Assembly (NCBI GenBank): GCA_021396245.1
Contig: WNYE01000057.1
Span: 124,001 to 188,000 of the forward strand
DNA: 64,000 nt
Reading direction: 5' to 3'
Source: Sporothrix humicola
Lineage: Eukaryota > Ascomycota > Sordariomycetes > Ophiostomatales > Ophiostomataceae
This document shows positions 34,070 through 45,490 of this stretch, one piece after another; position 1 is the stretch's first letter, and each line of letters begins with the position of its first letter. The position numbers were made by a program, and so were the translations under genes. The notes under the pieces are model-generated. The model saw only the letters and a program-made list of their open reading frames with translations. It searched no databases and had not been told where the DNA came from.

Positions 34070-36490
34070 ATGTCTTCTCTATTCGGGCCAAATCCAGGTA
34101 TGTGGCATACTCCCCATAGCTGCAATAGATCTTTTCGAAGCATCTGCTGATTTTTCGTCTTCTGTCTTCTCTACAGGCCGACTGCCGTCTCGCACTTCAC
34201 TGCTTCTCGAGGCGTGGACCAACAATGCCGAGACCAAAAAGCTCGTCGATGCGCTTCTAAACCGCGACGAGCTCAACCTCAACGATGTCAGCGACGAGCC
34301 CCTTCTTTCTGACGCGAGAGAGCTCCAAGAAGACGCTCTCCGGCGCCGCTTTGCCGCGTTTGATCGCGACATGTCCATCGTGAGCACCGTTGTCACCGCC
34401 ATCAAGTCGCTCAAAAAGACCTCGTCGCATCTCAGCGTTCTCTCCGGCAGCCTTGGAGGCGTCCAGGAGCTCAAAGTGCCCAAGCGCGAGAAGGTTTGGA
34501 TGGAAAAGTTCCGTCTGCTCACCACCGTCTTTTTTGAGGACGAGGACGAAGTGGCCTGGAACAAACACGACATTGTCAACGGTATCGATACGATCACGGG
34601 AATCGAGTGTCGCCGACGCCAAGACCTCGAAAGTATTGCCGAAAAGCTGGGAGTCCGCAGTCCAGGCCAGCTTGCCATTGCTCGCCGTCGCATGGACCCG
34701 TCTCTCGACATTCTTGAACATCTTATTGCCCAAAACACGCAGGCAGAGTACCTCTTCCGCACCGTCTTTCTCGGGACCCGCATTTGTGTAAGTTTGAGAA
34801 AGACATGCCGTTACAGTTTAAGACACATTTCTGACAATATCGCACACACACAAAGACTATTTGTCACCATCTCAATGAAAACACCAATATCGAGTTTGTC
34901 ATCCAGCTTCTAAACGCACTCTTCCCTCCCTACATCGCCTTGTATCCTGTTCAGTGCATCGACACCCAAGAGGTCTACTCTCTGCGCGAGAAGATCTACC
35001 TCGCCCTCATGAACATGGAGATACACTTTGACGGTGAGGATGGCGGCCTCGAGGCAGCTAGCCTCCAAGAGGAGCTCCTCTCCCAGATTGGTATCGACGG
35101 TTGGCGTAGCGACATCTACCCTGCCATCAATGAATATTTTGTGCGCGTTGAAGCTGTCCAAAAGGCCTACGAGGATCTCCATGGCACAAAAGAATCGGCT
35201 CGCAACTCAATTGCTAGCGGCAACGCTGCAGACAACGAGCGACCCGACTCCACTGCAAGCTCCCAACATGGGCCCATCAAATCGATTCTCAAGAACTCGT
35301 TCTCATCCATGTCCGGCCATAGCATTTCGACTTATGCCTCTTCTTACGGATCAGGCTCAGAGCTCATGGTGCACCCGCTGGCTAGAGATATGAGCGGTCT
35401 AGATGAACAGGAACTACTCCGGATGGGCCTCGCTTTCCGCTCGGGCAGTCGCAGTAACCAAGCGTCGTTTGACAGCTCTGTGGCATCACCTCGTGCCATT
35501 TCCAGCCTGAGAGAACAGCTCAATTTGGCTGACGAGCTGAAAATAGCCTCTTCTACCCCAGGAACAGACTCTATCTCACCCTCTATTGTGTCCGACTGCC
35601 CTGTTCAGGCAACACCCGTGACCATGAATTACGACGATGATGTGTTTGCTACCGCTGCCGAGAAAAAAGAGCAAGCCAAACAGGCCGAACTAGAAACGCC
35701 ACAGGCTGTACAGGACACCGCCTTTCAGGAAGAATGCAACCGGAAAGACATGGACGAATCGTCTTCATTCCCGGTTCTCAAACCCGCCAAATCGGAAGCG
35801 ACTCTGAGAGAGCGCCCGGCCGCACCTACTGCACCTACGCCGTCGGAGCGGACTTTGAGGCTCATCAAGTCGAGCTGGAAATCTACCGAATGCCTTTTTG
35901 CCAAGTTCAAGGCCCAGGAACAGGACGCCAGTGGAGCTCCGGTGGTCCCAAACCTGCCAATTGATACATCTCGTCCCAGCTCAGCGCGGCGTCCTTCCAA
36001 GTCAGTGCGCTTCTCTGACGACCGGCCAAGAAGCGGGGACATGGCAAATCAGCCGGTGCCTGGCCGCTATTTTATGAACAGACACGATTCAAACGCCAGC
36101 GAAATCTCTACCAAGGACAACCAAACCAACCCATCCCGCCGCCCATCGGACCCATGGCAATATACCCGGAACTACCTTCTGGAAAAGATTAAGGCCGGAC
36201 AAGAAGGGCGCGAGTGCTCTCTTGCCTCGCCATTGCCCGAATGGTTCGAGGAAATGGATGGCGGTATGCCAAGTCGCCAGTCCATCTTCTCTCCTCGGTT
36301 TGGCCGTGACGCTATCAACAAGATTGTCTCCGGCAACGATCGTGCACCGTCCTTCACTCGCACTGTTTCTAGAGATAGCAGTATCTCTGTGGCAACGGCT
36401 GGATCCGGAGCCCCCAGCTCCATCGGAGACCTGGACAGTATTCTCCGTCACAGCATGGAAGGCCCAAATCAAGTTGCTGTCGGAGCTTAG
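34070..36490 (+). CDS. Unrecognised fungal protein: helical N-terminal domain plus disordered tail, ending at an in-frame TAG
   Basis: Exons 34070..34097, 34177..34787 and 34856..36490 encode 757 aa. Splice sites are GTATGT...CTACAG and GTAAGT...CAAAG, phases agree, and the second junction gives GTRIC-TICHHLNENTNIEFVI. Residues about 15-330 look like a folded, Leu-rich helical domain (SLLLEAWTNNAETKKLV, LLTTVFFEDEDEVAW, FVIQLLNALFPPYIALYPVQ). The rest is disordered and rich in Ser and charged residues. I do not recognise the family. The stop at 36488-36490 is followed at once, in the same frame, by 747 further sense codons of similar character, so the true protein may be about 1505 aa, with the TAG a sequencing error, a nonsense allele or a readthrough site. 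Confidence 0.7.
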
Positions 36491-38734
36491 TCGGCATCCG
36501 ATACCAATAAAGAGGACCCTTCGCAGCCCCCACAGCTACCAATTGTCGAGCCTGCTGTGCCGCAGAAACGACCCCGGACGCTTCTCAAGAAGAAGAGTAT
36601 GCTATACAATAGGCCCGAGTCATCAGTCATTGAAACCGAGGACGAGATAAAGGCCAAGCCCGGAACGGAGGACCATAACCTGCCCACCAAGGACGAGCCC
36701 AAAGCAATCATGACATCGCCGCAGCTAGGCAAGCTGGCCTTTGAAATAGCCCGCTCAGAGTCACGCAAGAACCTCGACCTCGGTGTCAAACTATTCCAAC
36801 GCCAGTCTCTACTTCTTGCGGCCCAAAAGCAAATTGAGGGAGACAAGCAGAAACTACAAAGGCAAAAGCTTCTCCAAGAGGTAGCGCCGTTCCTAGGACA
36901 AGATATCACCAACTTCCAGTCTGTGCCGAAGGAAAACAATAATGCTGTTCTACCTAGCGTTGAGAACCAAAATAACTTCGGCAACAATACAGGCACGAAA
37001 AATGCAAAGGGCAAAGGAAAAGAGGCTGCGCTGGCAGGGGCACTGGGCATCATTGGTCCCAATACCGTCACGCCGAGCAGCACCCAGAACAGCTGCGAGA
37101 GCAAGAGCAGCTCATTCAGTGCCAGCAACTCACTCAGCAAGATTGGCGACAGTCTGGGAGGCGGCATGCAGAAGCTCAACATTTTCCCAACTCCACGCCG
37201 CGCATCACGGAGGTCTCATATGCGCTCGGTGACCCAGCCGAATAACGACTACAAAACGACTTCTGATAGCGTCCCAGGCCCTTCAGGAGGCTTCAGTTTC
37301 CGCATGGGCCTCCGCAAGAGAGAGGCATCCTCGGCCAGTCAGCCAAACCCGCGTCCCCGGACGTCATCAGCCGCCGACAGCGTGGACAGCAACTCCGGTC
37401 TCAGCCAAGGGAGAAAGCGCAGCAACAGCAACAGTGGCAGCGGTGCCTGTGCCACAATGTCCGACTTTGCCCTTCCAAGTGTCCCAGACGACATGGCAGG
37501 TAGTTTCATGCTCATGCCCGAAGAGTCCAAGGAGAATCGCGAGAAGCGTGATGCTTATTTCCGCGAGCAAGCTGATCGTGAGTCGCGTGTCCGTAACGAG
37601 AAGCGCCGTCGTGAGGTCGAGCGTGAAGCCGCTCGCCAGTTGGTCCTCCGGGAGCGTGACGTTTTCAACGATATTGTGCTCGGTGTGCGCCAAGAACACC
37701 AGCTAAAGAGCAGCAAGAAGCGCAAGCAGTCTGTAGCATCAGCCAGCATCATTTCTGGGGCTGAGAAGGAAGTTGTTCTGCCTGACAAGTCACCTCCACC
37801 TCCGTCTGCACTGTCCAAGGCATGGTCAAGCCTCAAGAAAGGCACTGGTAGGATTCTTCTGACACGCAAGTCGACCTATGATTTACGTGACATGGCAGAG
37901 AAGATGGCACCGCCAGCACCGCCACTGACAGAACGAGGTGACAGCAGCAACACTTTTACCAGCGTGGACGAGGACTCGGATGACAGCATTGTGCAGGAAA
38001 ATACCGTCAGTCTGGAACAAGATCAGCATAGAAACCCAGCCCAGGACCAAGACCACAACGGGGATGGGGATGAAGATGAGGACCTTGACGAGGAGAAGTT
38101 GCGGGCCATCCGCTCACCAGAGCGCCGTCCCTCTGAGCCACACCCACCACTGCCGTCGCCTTGGGCCAGCAGCCCAGACAGACCGGCAAGTGCCGGTTTG
38201 CAGTATACCCCCTATCGGCGCCTAGGAGGACCCATCTCGCCGCCTCCCATGTCTCCACTCCCTCCCCTTCCACCGTCTCGTGCTGCCAGCTGTTTTACCC
38301 AGGTTGACTGCGGCGTTGAGGGAGAGGCTTCAGAGCAGGGGGATGGCAAAAATAACGAAGACGTCCAGCTGCTAGCTTCGGATGATGACCAAGAAAGCTC
38401 CGACTTTTTCGAGGAATTTTTCAGAGAGGCATGCCGGCCCATCACGCCGCCTGGGAAAGACGAGCCGAACTCTCCTGATGATCCGATTGCATCGTCGCCC
38501 GAGTCCAATGTCGCTTACGGAAGGCGTCACAGGAGAGACAAGAGTCTTATGCAGAGGCTTGAGGTTGCCGAGAAGAGGCTTGCGGCGGGAGCTGGCGCTG
38601 GGAAAACTGGTGAAATCGACAAAATCCTGGGCCAACAGGAGGACAGTCTGACTGCAGAGGAGGAAGATGGCGTGGAAAGTGTTGAACAGAAGAAGGGTAT
38701 CCAAGGATCGCCAGTGGATGAGGATAAAGTCTGA
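36491..38734 (+). pseudogene. In-frame continuation of the preceding protein after the TAG
   Basis: 747 sense codons continue in the same frame directly after the TAG (SASDTNKEDPSQPP...), without room for a 3' UTR and promoter. The first in-frame ATG is at 36599 (MLYNRPESS), only 108 bases beyond the stop. Content: a Gln/Lys-rich segment, a Ser-rich segment, a long charged helix (RDAYFREQADRESRVRNEKR to about QLVLRERDVFNDIVLG), then WSSLKKGTGRILLTRKSTYD and a Pro/acidic tail. Alternatives are a separate gene starting at 36599 or the C-terminal half of a single protein; I favour the latter. I looked for an in-phase intron that would remove the TAG and found no credible donor. Confidence 0.55.
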
Positions 38735-39651
38735 AACCAATTGGTGGGAATAAATCTTTGGTGGATTTTTTTTGTAAATCTCTTTAGGGAAAGAGTGAAG
38801 AATGCGTGAAGTGAGAAGATTGATTGGGGTTTTATGTAAAGGATGAGGACATTAGCTGATGAACGGTGGATTTGGCCACACAAATGTATAAAATCACGTA
38901 AGGATGAACCGTATGTACTGAATATATTCATTACAATAATAATACATACCAAAAAACAAACACTCTGCTGAACCCAGGCATATGCAAACGTGAATGATTC
39001 TCGTGGTGTTTCTTGACGTGACTTTGTGTAAGTGACTAAAAAGTGGAGACTTCTCAGAGCTTACAGATTCCCCTCTCCAGCCGGCCCAGCCTTGCATTTT
39101 CTTCGCGACAGCTCGGGCCCCACTTCTCTCCAATCGCTCTTGCATTTTTTAGTCTGTTATTTTTTCACGTTATTTCTCCATTAAATTTTATTTTGGCACG
39201 TCGCGAACTGCATCCGTTCACGCTCGCCCGATCTTTTTGCACTCAAACGACAACACGGCGTGCTCTACCACAAAAGCACGACACCACAGGAAGCAAGAGG
39301 CCAACGGTTGCGCAACTCTTTAGTCGACGCGACGCCTCTCTCTTTGCGCGCGTGTATTCGGAGAGGTGGAACCTGAGAAGAGGTCCTGCTCGATACCGGT
39401 CAATCGCGACTTCCTTTTAAGCACAAGAGGGCAATTGGACCACGACACATACACACCAGAATAAGAAGCTGCGACCGGCACGTCCAACGCGAAACGCGCC
39501 TGCCCTTTGAGTGGCTAGCATCAACAAGTAGCTCCAACGGCGGCAGGGGCGTTGGGTCCGGTGATACGCTACGACACAGGCCAACAGCTTCTTTCCGTCG
39601 ACGACAAACGACAAACGAGACTCCTATAAACCCAACCACACAATACCTGCC
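38735..39651. promoter_or_regulatory. Intergenic and upstream region of the Myb/REB1-like gene
   Basis: About 0.9 kb. The first 250 bases are AT-rich 3' flank. The remainder leads into the next gene, whose ATG has the context GCCATGGCC. No specific site can be supported. Confidence 0.45.
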
Positions 39652-42600
39652 ATGGCCAAAACGAAGCGCCGGGCGCCTACTCCGCCGCCCGAGTCCGAGT
39701 CTGAATCCGAGGCTCCGTCCGTCTCCGTCTCTGCATCCAACATCAAGACCGAGCTCGACGAGCAGGAAGAAGCTTTCTCGCAAAGCCAAAGCTTCGGCGC
39801 ATCTGTCGGTACAAGCAACGACAACGACGATGATGACGATAATGATGAGGAGGAAGACTCCGAGGACAATAACGACGAGAAGAACTCGGACAAGGACTCG
39901 GAGGGCTCGTACGTGTCGGACGACGACGCGCCGCTGCCTCCCAGACAAGCCTTCAAGAGTGCTCCGCCACGGCCATTGTTCAAGAGTGCGATATTGCCGC
40001 CTGCACATCTACTAGCAGCGGCAGGTTCTTCACAGACTGGCGCTGCCAAGCCCAGTGACATCAAGGCGGATCCCTCGTCTTCTTCCTCGGAGGATGAGGA
40101 GGAGAGCAAAAACGACGACGACGACGACAGCTCTAGCTCCAGCTCCAGCGAAGAGGACTCCTCCAGTGACGACGACAGTGACAGCGATGGTGAAGAGAAC
40201 AGCAGTAAGAGTGCCTCGGCCAAACCATCGAGCCCAAAGACACAGGGCGCGGCCGCCGCCGCCTCAACAAAGCCGGGAGGAAGCGACTCGAGTGACTCGG
40301 AAGACAACAGCGACAGCAGCTCTTCGGATAGCGACTCTGATTCCGACCCCGAGTCTGGCTCTGACGCCGAAGCTGACTCCAAGGAAGGCGAGGAAGAGGT
40401 CGCCGTGGCCGCCGACGTCAAGACCGAAGAGCCAGTAGAAGACCCCAGCGTTTCAGATGAAGGAGCAGACGACACTATTGTCACAGCGCCCGAACATGCG
40501 ACTGCCGAAGAGCAAGTGGAAAGCTCAGACGACGACATTGAGGACATTCCAGGCACACTCCCACCAGGCACGCTCCCAGATTTAAGGGCCGATCCAGACG
40601 TTAATATGGTCGACGCACCTGAAGCGGCTGAGGAAGCCGATGAGGCCGAGCAGCAAGTGGAGCAAGAGGAGCCGCCGGCAGAACCCACGCCGACTGAGGA
40701 GGAACCAGAGCAACCAAGCGAAGAAACTCCACCAGAACCGGAGCCTGAAGCTACACCAGAACCGACCCGTGCCCCACGACAGCGCTCGAAACGGCAAAAG
40801 GCTAAGGCACCTTTTATCTCAATTCAAGAGCCAGAGGCAGTAGAGGAAGAGGCGTCCAACGATGAGCCGGCCGCGGAGGCGGAGGATGCACCAGCGACTC
40901 AAGAAGTAGCAGCAACACCTGAAGAGCCACCCGCGACCAAGTCTCCCCGGAAACGGAAACGGCAAGCAGCCGAATCAGTAGAAGATGAGTCGGCCGAGAA
41001 CCCAGTGACACCGGCTCCACGGAGCGCCAAGAAGCAAGCGGTGGCGAAGACCCCAGCATCGCGTGTCATGGCCGTCTCCTCTAGTGCCGGAGGAAGCTCG
41101 TCAAGGAGAGGCCCCCAGGGCAACTTTGAGCCTGCAGAGGTCGAGCTGCTGAAACGGACAGCCGAAAAGTACATGGAGGAGAATCAAATGTCACAGGCCG
41201 ACTTCAACGAGCTGGTCCACGACAATGCGCAGAAGAACACTGCGTTCTGGGATTTTATGATGCTCGACTTTCACGACAAGAAACGCATGCAGGTCATCCT
41301 ACGTTGTCGGCGCATTTACCACAACTTCAAGCAAGTATACTACTGGAATGAGGAGCAGGACGCTGAGCTGGCCGAGCTGGTGGACAAACATGGCCACAAG
41401 TGGTCTGTGATTGCCGCCGCCATGGACCGGTCAAGCGAGGACGTGCGCAAGCGCTGGAGCGAGCGCGTGGCGTGCGGCGACAAAGTGATCTTGTCCTACT
41501 GGCGGTTCGACGAGGAGAAGCGGCTGGGCCAGATTGTCGGCCAGCTCCTGCGCGAGATACAATCGTCACGAAACCAGGACACGTCAAGCCTCCAGCCGTC
41601 AGCAGTGCGCGACATTCCCTGGAGCGTGGTCAGCGAACGGATGGACCACACGCGGACGGCGCGGCAGTGCCGACGCAAGTGGCGGTTGATCCACGAGGCC
41701 TACCACTTCAACGCGGACGGTGATTTCGTAGGACCGCCCGACCCGGCCGAGTTGTCCAACAGTCAAATCAAGGCAGAGAGGCTGTACGGGCAAATACTCA
41801 CAGGCACGCTTCCGACACCGACACCGTCAAAGAAGAAGGCCAAGGGGATGATTGACGATGATACAGAGACGCCATCTTCGAAGAAAGTCCACTTGCCGTT
41901 GCTCGGCATTACACCCGAAGAAGACGGTCGCACTGTGCCCGAGACGGCCCGGCGCATCAACGACAAAACGCGCGAAGAAGTGCGCAAGATGACGACCGAG
42001 GACAAGCACCGCCTGGTCCTGTCGATCCGCGAGTCCAATGTCGGCCGCGAAGACAAGATCCCTTGGACACGCATCGTCGACGCGTACTACCGCAAAAAGT
42101 ACGGACGGGCAACACGCGAGCTGGTGTGGAGCCGCCTGAAGCGGACCGTACCGAACTACCACCGCAAGTCCGTGCGCCAAATTTGCCAGGCTCTGATCAA
42201 GGAGTACGACGCCAATGCAGCCGTGGGCCAGGCCTGGGATATGGACTTCGATGCCGAGCCTGCGGACGGTCCTGAGGCGGTAGCTTTTGAAGAGGAAGGG
42301 GAAGAAGAAGAACAGGAGGAGGTGGCCGAGGAAGATAAGAGCGACTCGGCTGTTCCTTCTTCCGGGGCCGTCGTCCGGGCCATGGCTGCCGCCAAGGGAG
42401 GCAAGTCCAAAGCTGCAAACAGCAATCGCCCAGCCGGAAAAGCTGCAGCCAAGGCCCCCAAAAGCGCCGAGATTGTTGTCGAGTCGGATGACAGCGACGT
42501 TGGGGCCGGTGCCAACGCCGAGCCTTCTGGCTCCCAGTCGTCTACTGGGGAGGCCGTCGAGGCCTTGGCACAGCGTCGCCCAACACGGAAAGGCAGAGCG

Positions 42601-43407
42601 GTTAAAGTGAACGGCAACACAGAAAAGCACGTCTCCGAGTCGGAGGCCGAAGAAGCACCTGCTGAGCAGACCAACGGAGCCACCGGCCGCAGACGAGCTG
42701 CCCGATTGGCCAACACGGCCTCTGTGAAAGCCAAAAAGGCCAAGGAGCTTACAGACATTTACTCGGACATTGAGGGCGCCAGCAACCCTTCCCAATCGCA
42801 ACCAAACACTCAGCCTGATGACGAGGATATCGAAGATGTCGACGATGACGAGGACACTGGACGGCGCGCTCGGGCCGCAAGCGTCGACCTTAGCATGGGC
42901 GACAAGCAGCAGTCCGAGGGTGGGGAGGAAGCGTCAAAGGAAGCTGCAGAAGGCGACGGAGAACTGCCCTTGACGCTGTCACTTTCACCGGGTCTCGCAC
43001 GCCACAAACCGACTGCTCGCAACCGTCCGCTCAACGTGTCTAAGCAGCGCCGCGACGACGGCCTCCCCGAGGTCAACGGGACCACCCAGGGCAGTCGATT
43101 CCGGGCCGTCAATGCCAATGCCGCATTCGCATCGCCTGCGTCCAAAACCACCCCGAAGAAGCCAGGCGAAGTTCGCCGGACAAAGAAGCGCTCACTGACA
43201 TCGGCGCAGTGGGTGCCTGACACTGGCAGCGACGGCGAGGGCGGGGATGTTGGAGCCGCGACCACAAGCATTGCCGACGACATTGAAGACGTCAGCGACC
43301 ACGACCACGCCAACGGCCCGGCCAATGCCGGCGAAAGCCTGACTGCACGCGCTGCTCGGGCTGCACTGTCTTTCCTACCACGGGCAAAGCGTGCAAGACA
43401 GGAGTAG
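39652..43407 (+). CDS. REB1/TTF-I-like Myb-domain DNA-binding protein
   Basis: 1251 aa, one exon. Residues about 1-330 are an extreme acidic Ser/Asp/Glu region. A segment (FWDFMMLDFHDKKR...RCRRIYHNF, about 525-560) precedes two Myb repeats: YYWNEEQDAELAELVDKHGH with KWSVIAAAMDRSSEDVRKRW (about 562-605) and YWRFDEEKRL...IPWSVVSERMDHTRTARQCRRKW (about 615-685). A third helical unit follows (about 783-852: IPWTRIVDAYYRKKYGRATR). This order, including VSERM...RQCRRKW, is that of fungal Reb1 and animal TTF-I, which bind rDNA terminators, arrest forks and act as general regulatory factors. The C-terminus is disordered with basic patches. The family call is strong; orthology to yeast REB1 is inference. 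Confidence 0.82.
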   Translation: MAKTKRRAPTPPPESESESEAPSVSVSASNIKTELDEQEEAFSQSQSFGASVGTSNDNDDDDDNDEEEDSEDNNDEKNSDKDSEGSYVSDDDAPLPPRQAFKSAPPRPLFKSAILPPAHLLAAAGSSQTGAAKPSDIKADPSSSSSEDEEESKNDDDDDSSSSSSSEEDSSSDDDSDSDGEENSSKSASAKPSSPKTQGAAAAASTKPGGSDSSDSEDNSDSSSSDSDSDSDPESGSDAEADSKEGEEEVAVAADVKTEEPVEDPSVSDEGADDTIVTAPEHATAEEQVESSDDDIEDIPGTLPPGTLPDLRADPDVNMVDAPEAAEEADEAEQQVEQEEPPAEPTPTEEEPEQPSEETPPEPEPEATPEPTRAPRQRSKRQKAKAPFISIQEPEAVEEEASNDEPAAEAEDAPATQEVAATPEEPPATKSPRKRKRQAAESVEDESAENPVTPAPRSAKKQAVAKTPASRVMAVSSSAGGSSSRRGPQGNFEPAEVELLKRTAEKYMEENQMSQADFNELVHDNAQKNTAFWDFMMLDFHDKKRMQVILRCRRIYHNFKQVYYWNEEQDAELAELVDKHGHKWSVIAAAMDRSSEDVRKRWSERVACGDKVILSYWRFDEEKRLGQIVGQLLREIQSSRNQDTSSLQPSAVRDIPWSVVSERMDHTRTARQCRRKWRLIHEAYHFNADGDFVGPPDPAELSNSQIKAERLYGQILTGTLPTPTPSKKKAKGMIDDDTETPSSKKVHLPLLGITPEEDGRTVPETARRINDKTREEVRKMTTEDKHRLVLSIRESNVGREDKIPWTRIVDAYYRKKYGRATRELVWSRLKRTVPNYHRKSVRQICQALIKEYDANAAVGQAWDMDFDAEPADGPEAVAFEEEGEEEEQEEVAEEDKSDSAVPSSGAVVRAMAAAKGGKSKAANSNRPAGKAAAKAPKSAEIVVESDDSDVGAGANAEPSGSQSSTGEAVEALAQRRPTRKGRAVKVNGNTEKHVSESEAEEAPAEQTNGATGRRRAARLANTASVKAKKAKELTDIYSDIEGASNPSQSQPNTQPDDEDIEDVDDDEDTGRRARAASVDLSMGDKQQSEGGEEASKEAAEGDGELPLTLSLSPGLARHKPTARNRPLNVSKQRRDDGLPEVNGTTQGSRFRAVNANAAFASPASKTTPKKPGEVRRTKKRSLTSAQWVPDTGSDGEGGDVGAATTSIADDIEDVSDHDHANGPANAGESLTARAARAALSFLPRAKRARQE

Positions 43408-43963
43408 GGAATTGAAGAAAGGGGTAATAAGAAGATTTGAGCGTCTCTGGAGAGCGTTGTTTGACATGATACTCTGTATTGGCGTTTGATGTTTACTGCA
43501 TGTATTTTATGTATTTCTATTCATATGTTGTCATGGTTTGGGCGTCTCTTTTACTGCCTTTTACATTACAAGCACAAACGGTGTACAAAAGTCACGAAAA
43601 TATTAGTTTCCCACTCGTTTAAATTACCACTACACGTAGATGTGCTTGTTTTAATTAGTTCAATAATTGTTTGTTTTCTAGTGGTGTTCTCTGTCGCTTT
43701 TATTTCTCGGGAAAAAAAATCAATAATAAAAGATGATCATTGCCTGCTTTCTTTTCTGCAAAAAACAAGTAGTAAAGAAATATTAATATGTCTTTTATCC
43801 TTTGAAGATCTCATTTCTTTCTAAATCACAACTGTTGAAGAAGATAGCTTCCCACAAAATGGTACACAAGTTGGTGATGCTGGATATCGCGCTTAAAATC
43901 AAACATAAAATATACGGAAAATAGAAAAGAAAAATTAGTCATGCATTCTTCCGCCTCGACGTA
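43408..43963. other. Convergent AT-rich 3' intergenic region
   Basis: 556 bases between convergent stop codons, very AT-rich, consistent with two 3' UTRs. No gene was seen. Confidence 0.6.
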
Positions 43964-45490
43964 TTATCCTGAAAGATACCAATCGTTCGTCGGGCCTCCG
44001 CTGACAAGTCCGGCTAACTGCCAAAAGTCGAAACTGTCTAGATTATCGGCCGTATCTGGACTTGTCGAACTCGCGAGATGGCCCATCGGCATCGACGGTG
44101 TCATGCCGTAGGGTAGAGATTCCAGCCGAGCTTCCTGAGCAGTCTCATGGCGTGTATCATGCTCCTCCTCATAGTGGTCTTCGAGGATATCCGTGCAAGA
44201 AATGTCCTTAAAAGACAGAGCCAATGGCATTGATTGTGATTGTGGTACGAGTGACTGTGGCACATTGTCGTATGTGGGAATATCGCAGGCCAAGTCGGGA
44301 AAGTGGTCAAAGAAACCGCGCAGCATGGTCCAGCAGCGCAGGTCGCGGATCTGGCTCCTGAATGCTGGTGAGATGCAGTACCGCCCCGTCATTAGATCGA
44401 GCTGGTAGCAGCTGTCAAAGCCGTGGGCCCAGAGGATGCGCAGGTTGGCCGAGAAGGTGTTCCAAAACAGGTTGGAGCAGTAGCGGTGCTGTGAAAAGAC
44501 AAAGCGTTCGCGGACACCGGGCCACACAAAGTAGTCAATGGCGCCCGAGTGGGCCATCTTTTGCGAGGGCCGCTGCAGATACCACTTGGGCATGGCCTGC
44601 AGGTTTTGGGGCGTCGGATGCGTGTCCCAGCGTAAAAAGATGTACATGGTCGCTATGACGGCCAGGCGGACGACCTGGTCGCACGTCGCAAAGCACAGCT
44701 CGTCGACGGCACGCAGCTTCTTCCACGCGGCACTCAACAGGCCGGCCTGTTCGACGGCTTGCCAGCCTTGGAGGACTGCACGGATGGGGACATCTTCTGC
44801 AAGCGCTTCGTCGAATTTGTCTTCAAGCAGATCGTTGGATATTTTCGGTAAGGGCGTATGCTGTTTGTTGAGCTGTTGACTTTGGCTCTTTGTCAAAGTG
44901 CAGTTGACGGAGCGCCAGATGTTGCCTGATCGAGATGCCTTTGAGGCTGATGCCGAGACAGACGGCGTGTCGTTGATGTCGCCGATGCAGTGACAAGGCA
45001 CCTCGGGGAGGGGGACAATGGGCTCAACGGCGGGTTCAGGGTCGTCGACCTGTGTAGGTGTGAGGGATGCTTGGGGCGGTGTAGCTTGTGTCGGAGGAGA
45101 CGATAAGGATGTGTGCTGTGTTTGTGTTTGTGTTTGTGTTTGTGGTTGAGCTTGGGCTTGGGTTTGCGTCGTTGATGCCGTCAACGTGGTTGACACTCCT
45201 ACCAGCGACTTCTGAATCGACGACACAATCGACAGCAGCTCATCACGCTGCTGTTTAACGGCCGCGAGTTCGTCCAGAAGCGCTGCCACTCGACGCTGGC
45301 CTGGCTCGGCTCGATATGACTCTTCTAGCCGCGCCTCGAGAAAGGCAATGCGGTCTTTGGTGCGTTGGCGGGCACATCGCTGCGCATGGCGGTCGAGTTC
45401 TCGCTTGCGCAAACGGCGGGCATCGGCGGCGGAGGAGGGTGTGGAAGAAGTCGCCGAGCCGTCTTGTGTGTTGTTCGTTGAGAGATGCAT
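43964..45490 (-). CDS. bZIP transcription factor with DUF3425-type C-terminus
   Basis: 508 aa, one exon. The basic region is at residues about 25-48 (RRLRKRELDRHAQRCARQRT), followed by a leucine-zipper-like helix (DRIAFLEARLEE, with a second Leu-rich helix LLDELAAVKQQRDELL). A Gln/Thr repeat tract (QTQAQAQPQTQTQTQTQ) is next. Residues about 310-400 have the DUF3425 pattern (DYFVWPGVRERFVFSQHRYC...FWNTFSANLRILW). This architecture is common in Pezizomycotina, where such factors often lie beside metabolic or stress gene clusters. The basic-region spacing departs from the classical NxxAAxxCR signature (DRHAQRCARQR), as in other members of this group. Its neighbours upstream are an ALDH, an ADH and a P450, whose promoters carry TGA(C/G)TC cores, so it is a candidate regulator of them. 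Confidence 0.88.
   Translation of the reverse strand: MHLSTNNTQDGSATSSTPSSAADARRLRKRELDRHAQRCARQRTKDRIAFLEARLEESYRAEPGQRRVAALLDELAAVKQQRDELLSIVSSIQKSLVGVSTTLTASTTQTQAQAQPQTQTQTQTQHTSLSSPPTQATPPQASLTPTQVDDPEPAVEPIVPLPEVPCHCIGDINDTPSVSASASKASRSGNIWRSVNCTLTKSQSQQLNKQHTPLPKISNDLLEDKFDEALAEDVPIRAVLQGWQAVEQAGLLSAAWKKLRAVDELCFATCDQVVRLAVIATMYIFLRWDTHPTPQNLQAMPKWYLQRPSQKMAHSGAIDYFVWPGVRERFVFSQHRYCSNLFWNTFSANLRILWAHGFDSCYQLDLMTGRYCISPAFRSQIRDLRCWTMLRGFFDHFPDLACDIPTYDNVPQSLVPQSQSMPLALSFKDISCTDILEDHYEEEHDTRHETAQEARLESLPYGMTPSMPMGHLASSTSPDTADNLDSFDFWQLAGLVSGGPTNDWYLSG

Noticed and set aside
36382..36535. Intron removing the TAG at 36488
   Set aside because: The only GTAT-type donors (36382, 36439) leave the frame shifted with every available AG; in-frame GT sites are weak.
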